DNA from: Ophiura sarsii
Taxonomy: Eukaryota; Echinodermata; Ophiuroidea; Amphilepidida; Ophiuridae
Reading direction: 5' to 3'
DNA length: 64,000 nucleotides
Assembly: GCA_035610835.1 (NCBI GenBank)
Contig: CM069457.1
Coordinates: 24,918,658 to 24,982,657, forward strand
The notes beneath the pieces are model-generated. The model did not search any database. It saw nothing but the letters and a program-made list of their open reading frames with translations, and had not been told where the DNA came from. Of this stretch, positions 63,711-64,000 are shown piece by piece (position 1 is the first letter of the stretch; every line of letters starts with the position of its first letter). The position numbers and the translations under genes were made by a program.

Positions 63711-64000
63711 GGCGGATACAGGGCGGCAGGAGGGGGCTCCCCCCCCCCCCCCCCCCCCCGTAAAATTTGACAATATACCCTTTTTATGTACCACTTTACC
63801 TGTTTCAGAAACATAGATGTGTTCCGTCGGTACATTGTACATTTGCGAGTTCTACCATGCGATATTTGTTGCCGGTTTTGGAAAGACCACATCGCTACCC
63901 CTCCCCCAGAAAGCAGAATTTCACGAGCTGACGGCAAAAAAATGGGGATCTTTTACGATTTGGAGTACCAATTTAAAAAAAAAGGTCTTGATCAGGCCTC
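63711..64000 (+). repeat. CAGTGGCGGATACAGGG repeat start with a C run
   Basis: CAGTGGCGGATACAGGG is a common terminal word of animal MITEs; the related GCGCGGATCCAG occurs at 13361. It is followed by 21 cytosines (63739-63759). The element continues beyond the window. Frames on both strands through the C run are artefactual. Confidence 0.45.

Noticed and set aside
63569..63937. Opposed glycine- or proline-rich frames near the window end
   Set aside because: They are produced by the 21-base C run in a dispersed repeat.

Overview
This window is nuclear DNA from a eukaryote, almost certainly an animal. It is AT-rich and intron-rich, and most of it is mobile-element debris. I infer a marine invertebrate, most likely a non-vertebrate deuterostome such as an echinoderm. 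The grounds are opsin exons whose intron positions resemble those of ciliary opsins, a vertebrate-type CCCTAA telomere-like tract, and foldback elements carrying GCGCCCTCTATT-type motifs. No ribosome binding sites, operons or bacterial genes are present.

Only two host genes can be supported. (1) On the minus strand, two internal exons (6521-6715 and 3961-4094) encode TM3 to TM5 of an opsin-like receptor. Their splice sites are clean and their phases match. The first and last exons were not found. (2) On the plus strand, a complete-looking five-exon gene (33163-46255) encodes about 587 residues. It joins a divergent DRE-TIM metallolyase-like domain (HMG-CoA lyase / isopropylmalate synthase fold) to a C-terminal calcium-binding region with one canonical EF-hand. 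Its last intron appears to be GC-AG. A broken partial copy of its first coding exon lies at 59577-60145.

Layout. 1-7.7 kb: tandem duplications, a palindrome array, the opsin exons and foldback elements in their intron. 7.7-18.2 kb: a segmental duplication (about 8.9-11.8 and 16.2-17.8 kb); the first copy holds a 1.4-kb TA-flanked insertion that is cleanly absent from the second. 18.2-33 kb: intergenic DNA with tRNA-like repeats, nested MITEs, LINE remnants, Helitron ends and G-rich tandem repeats. 33-46.4 kb: the DRE-TIM/EF-hand gene; its 8.5-kb second intron holds an 8-bp minisatellite inside an inverted-repeat element, a 19-copy tandem array and a retroelement fragment. 47-49.9 kb: an almost complete non-autonomous Helitron and several foldbacks. 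50.4-58.8 kb: an L1/Tx1-like LINE split by about 5.9 kb of foreign DNA that contains an inverted-repeat-bounded satellite array. 59-64 kb: the partial gene copy, a 1.44-kb mariner-ended element and intergenic DNA.

The two genes show no functional link to each other. Nearly all remaining open frames are chance frames through repeats. All repeat-family names rest on terminal motifs, target-site duplications and recognisable protein motifs seen by eye, not on database comparison.
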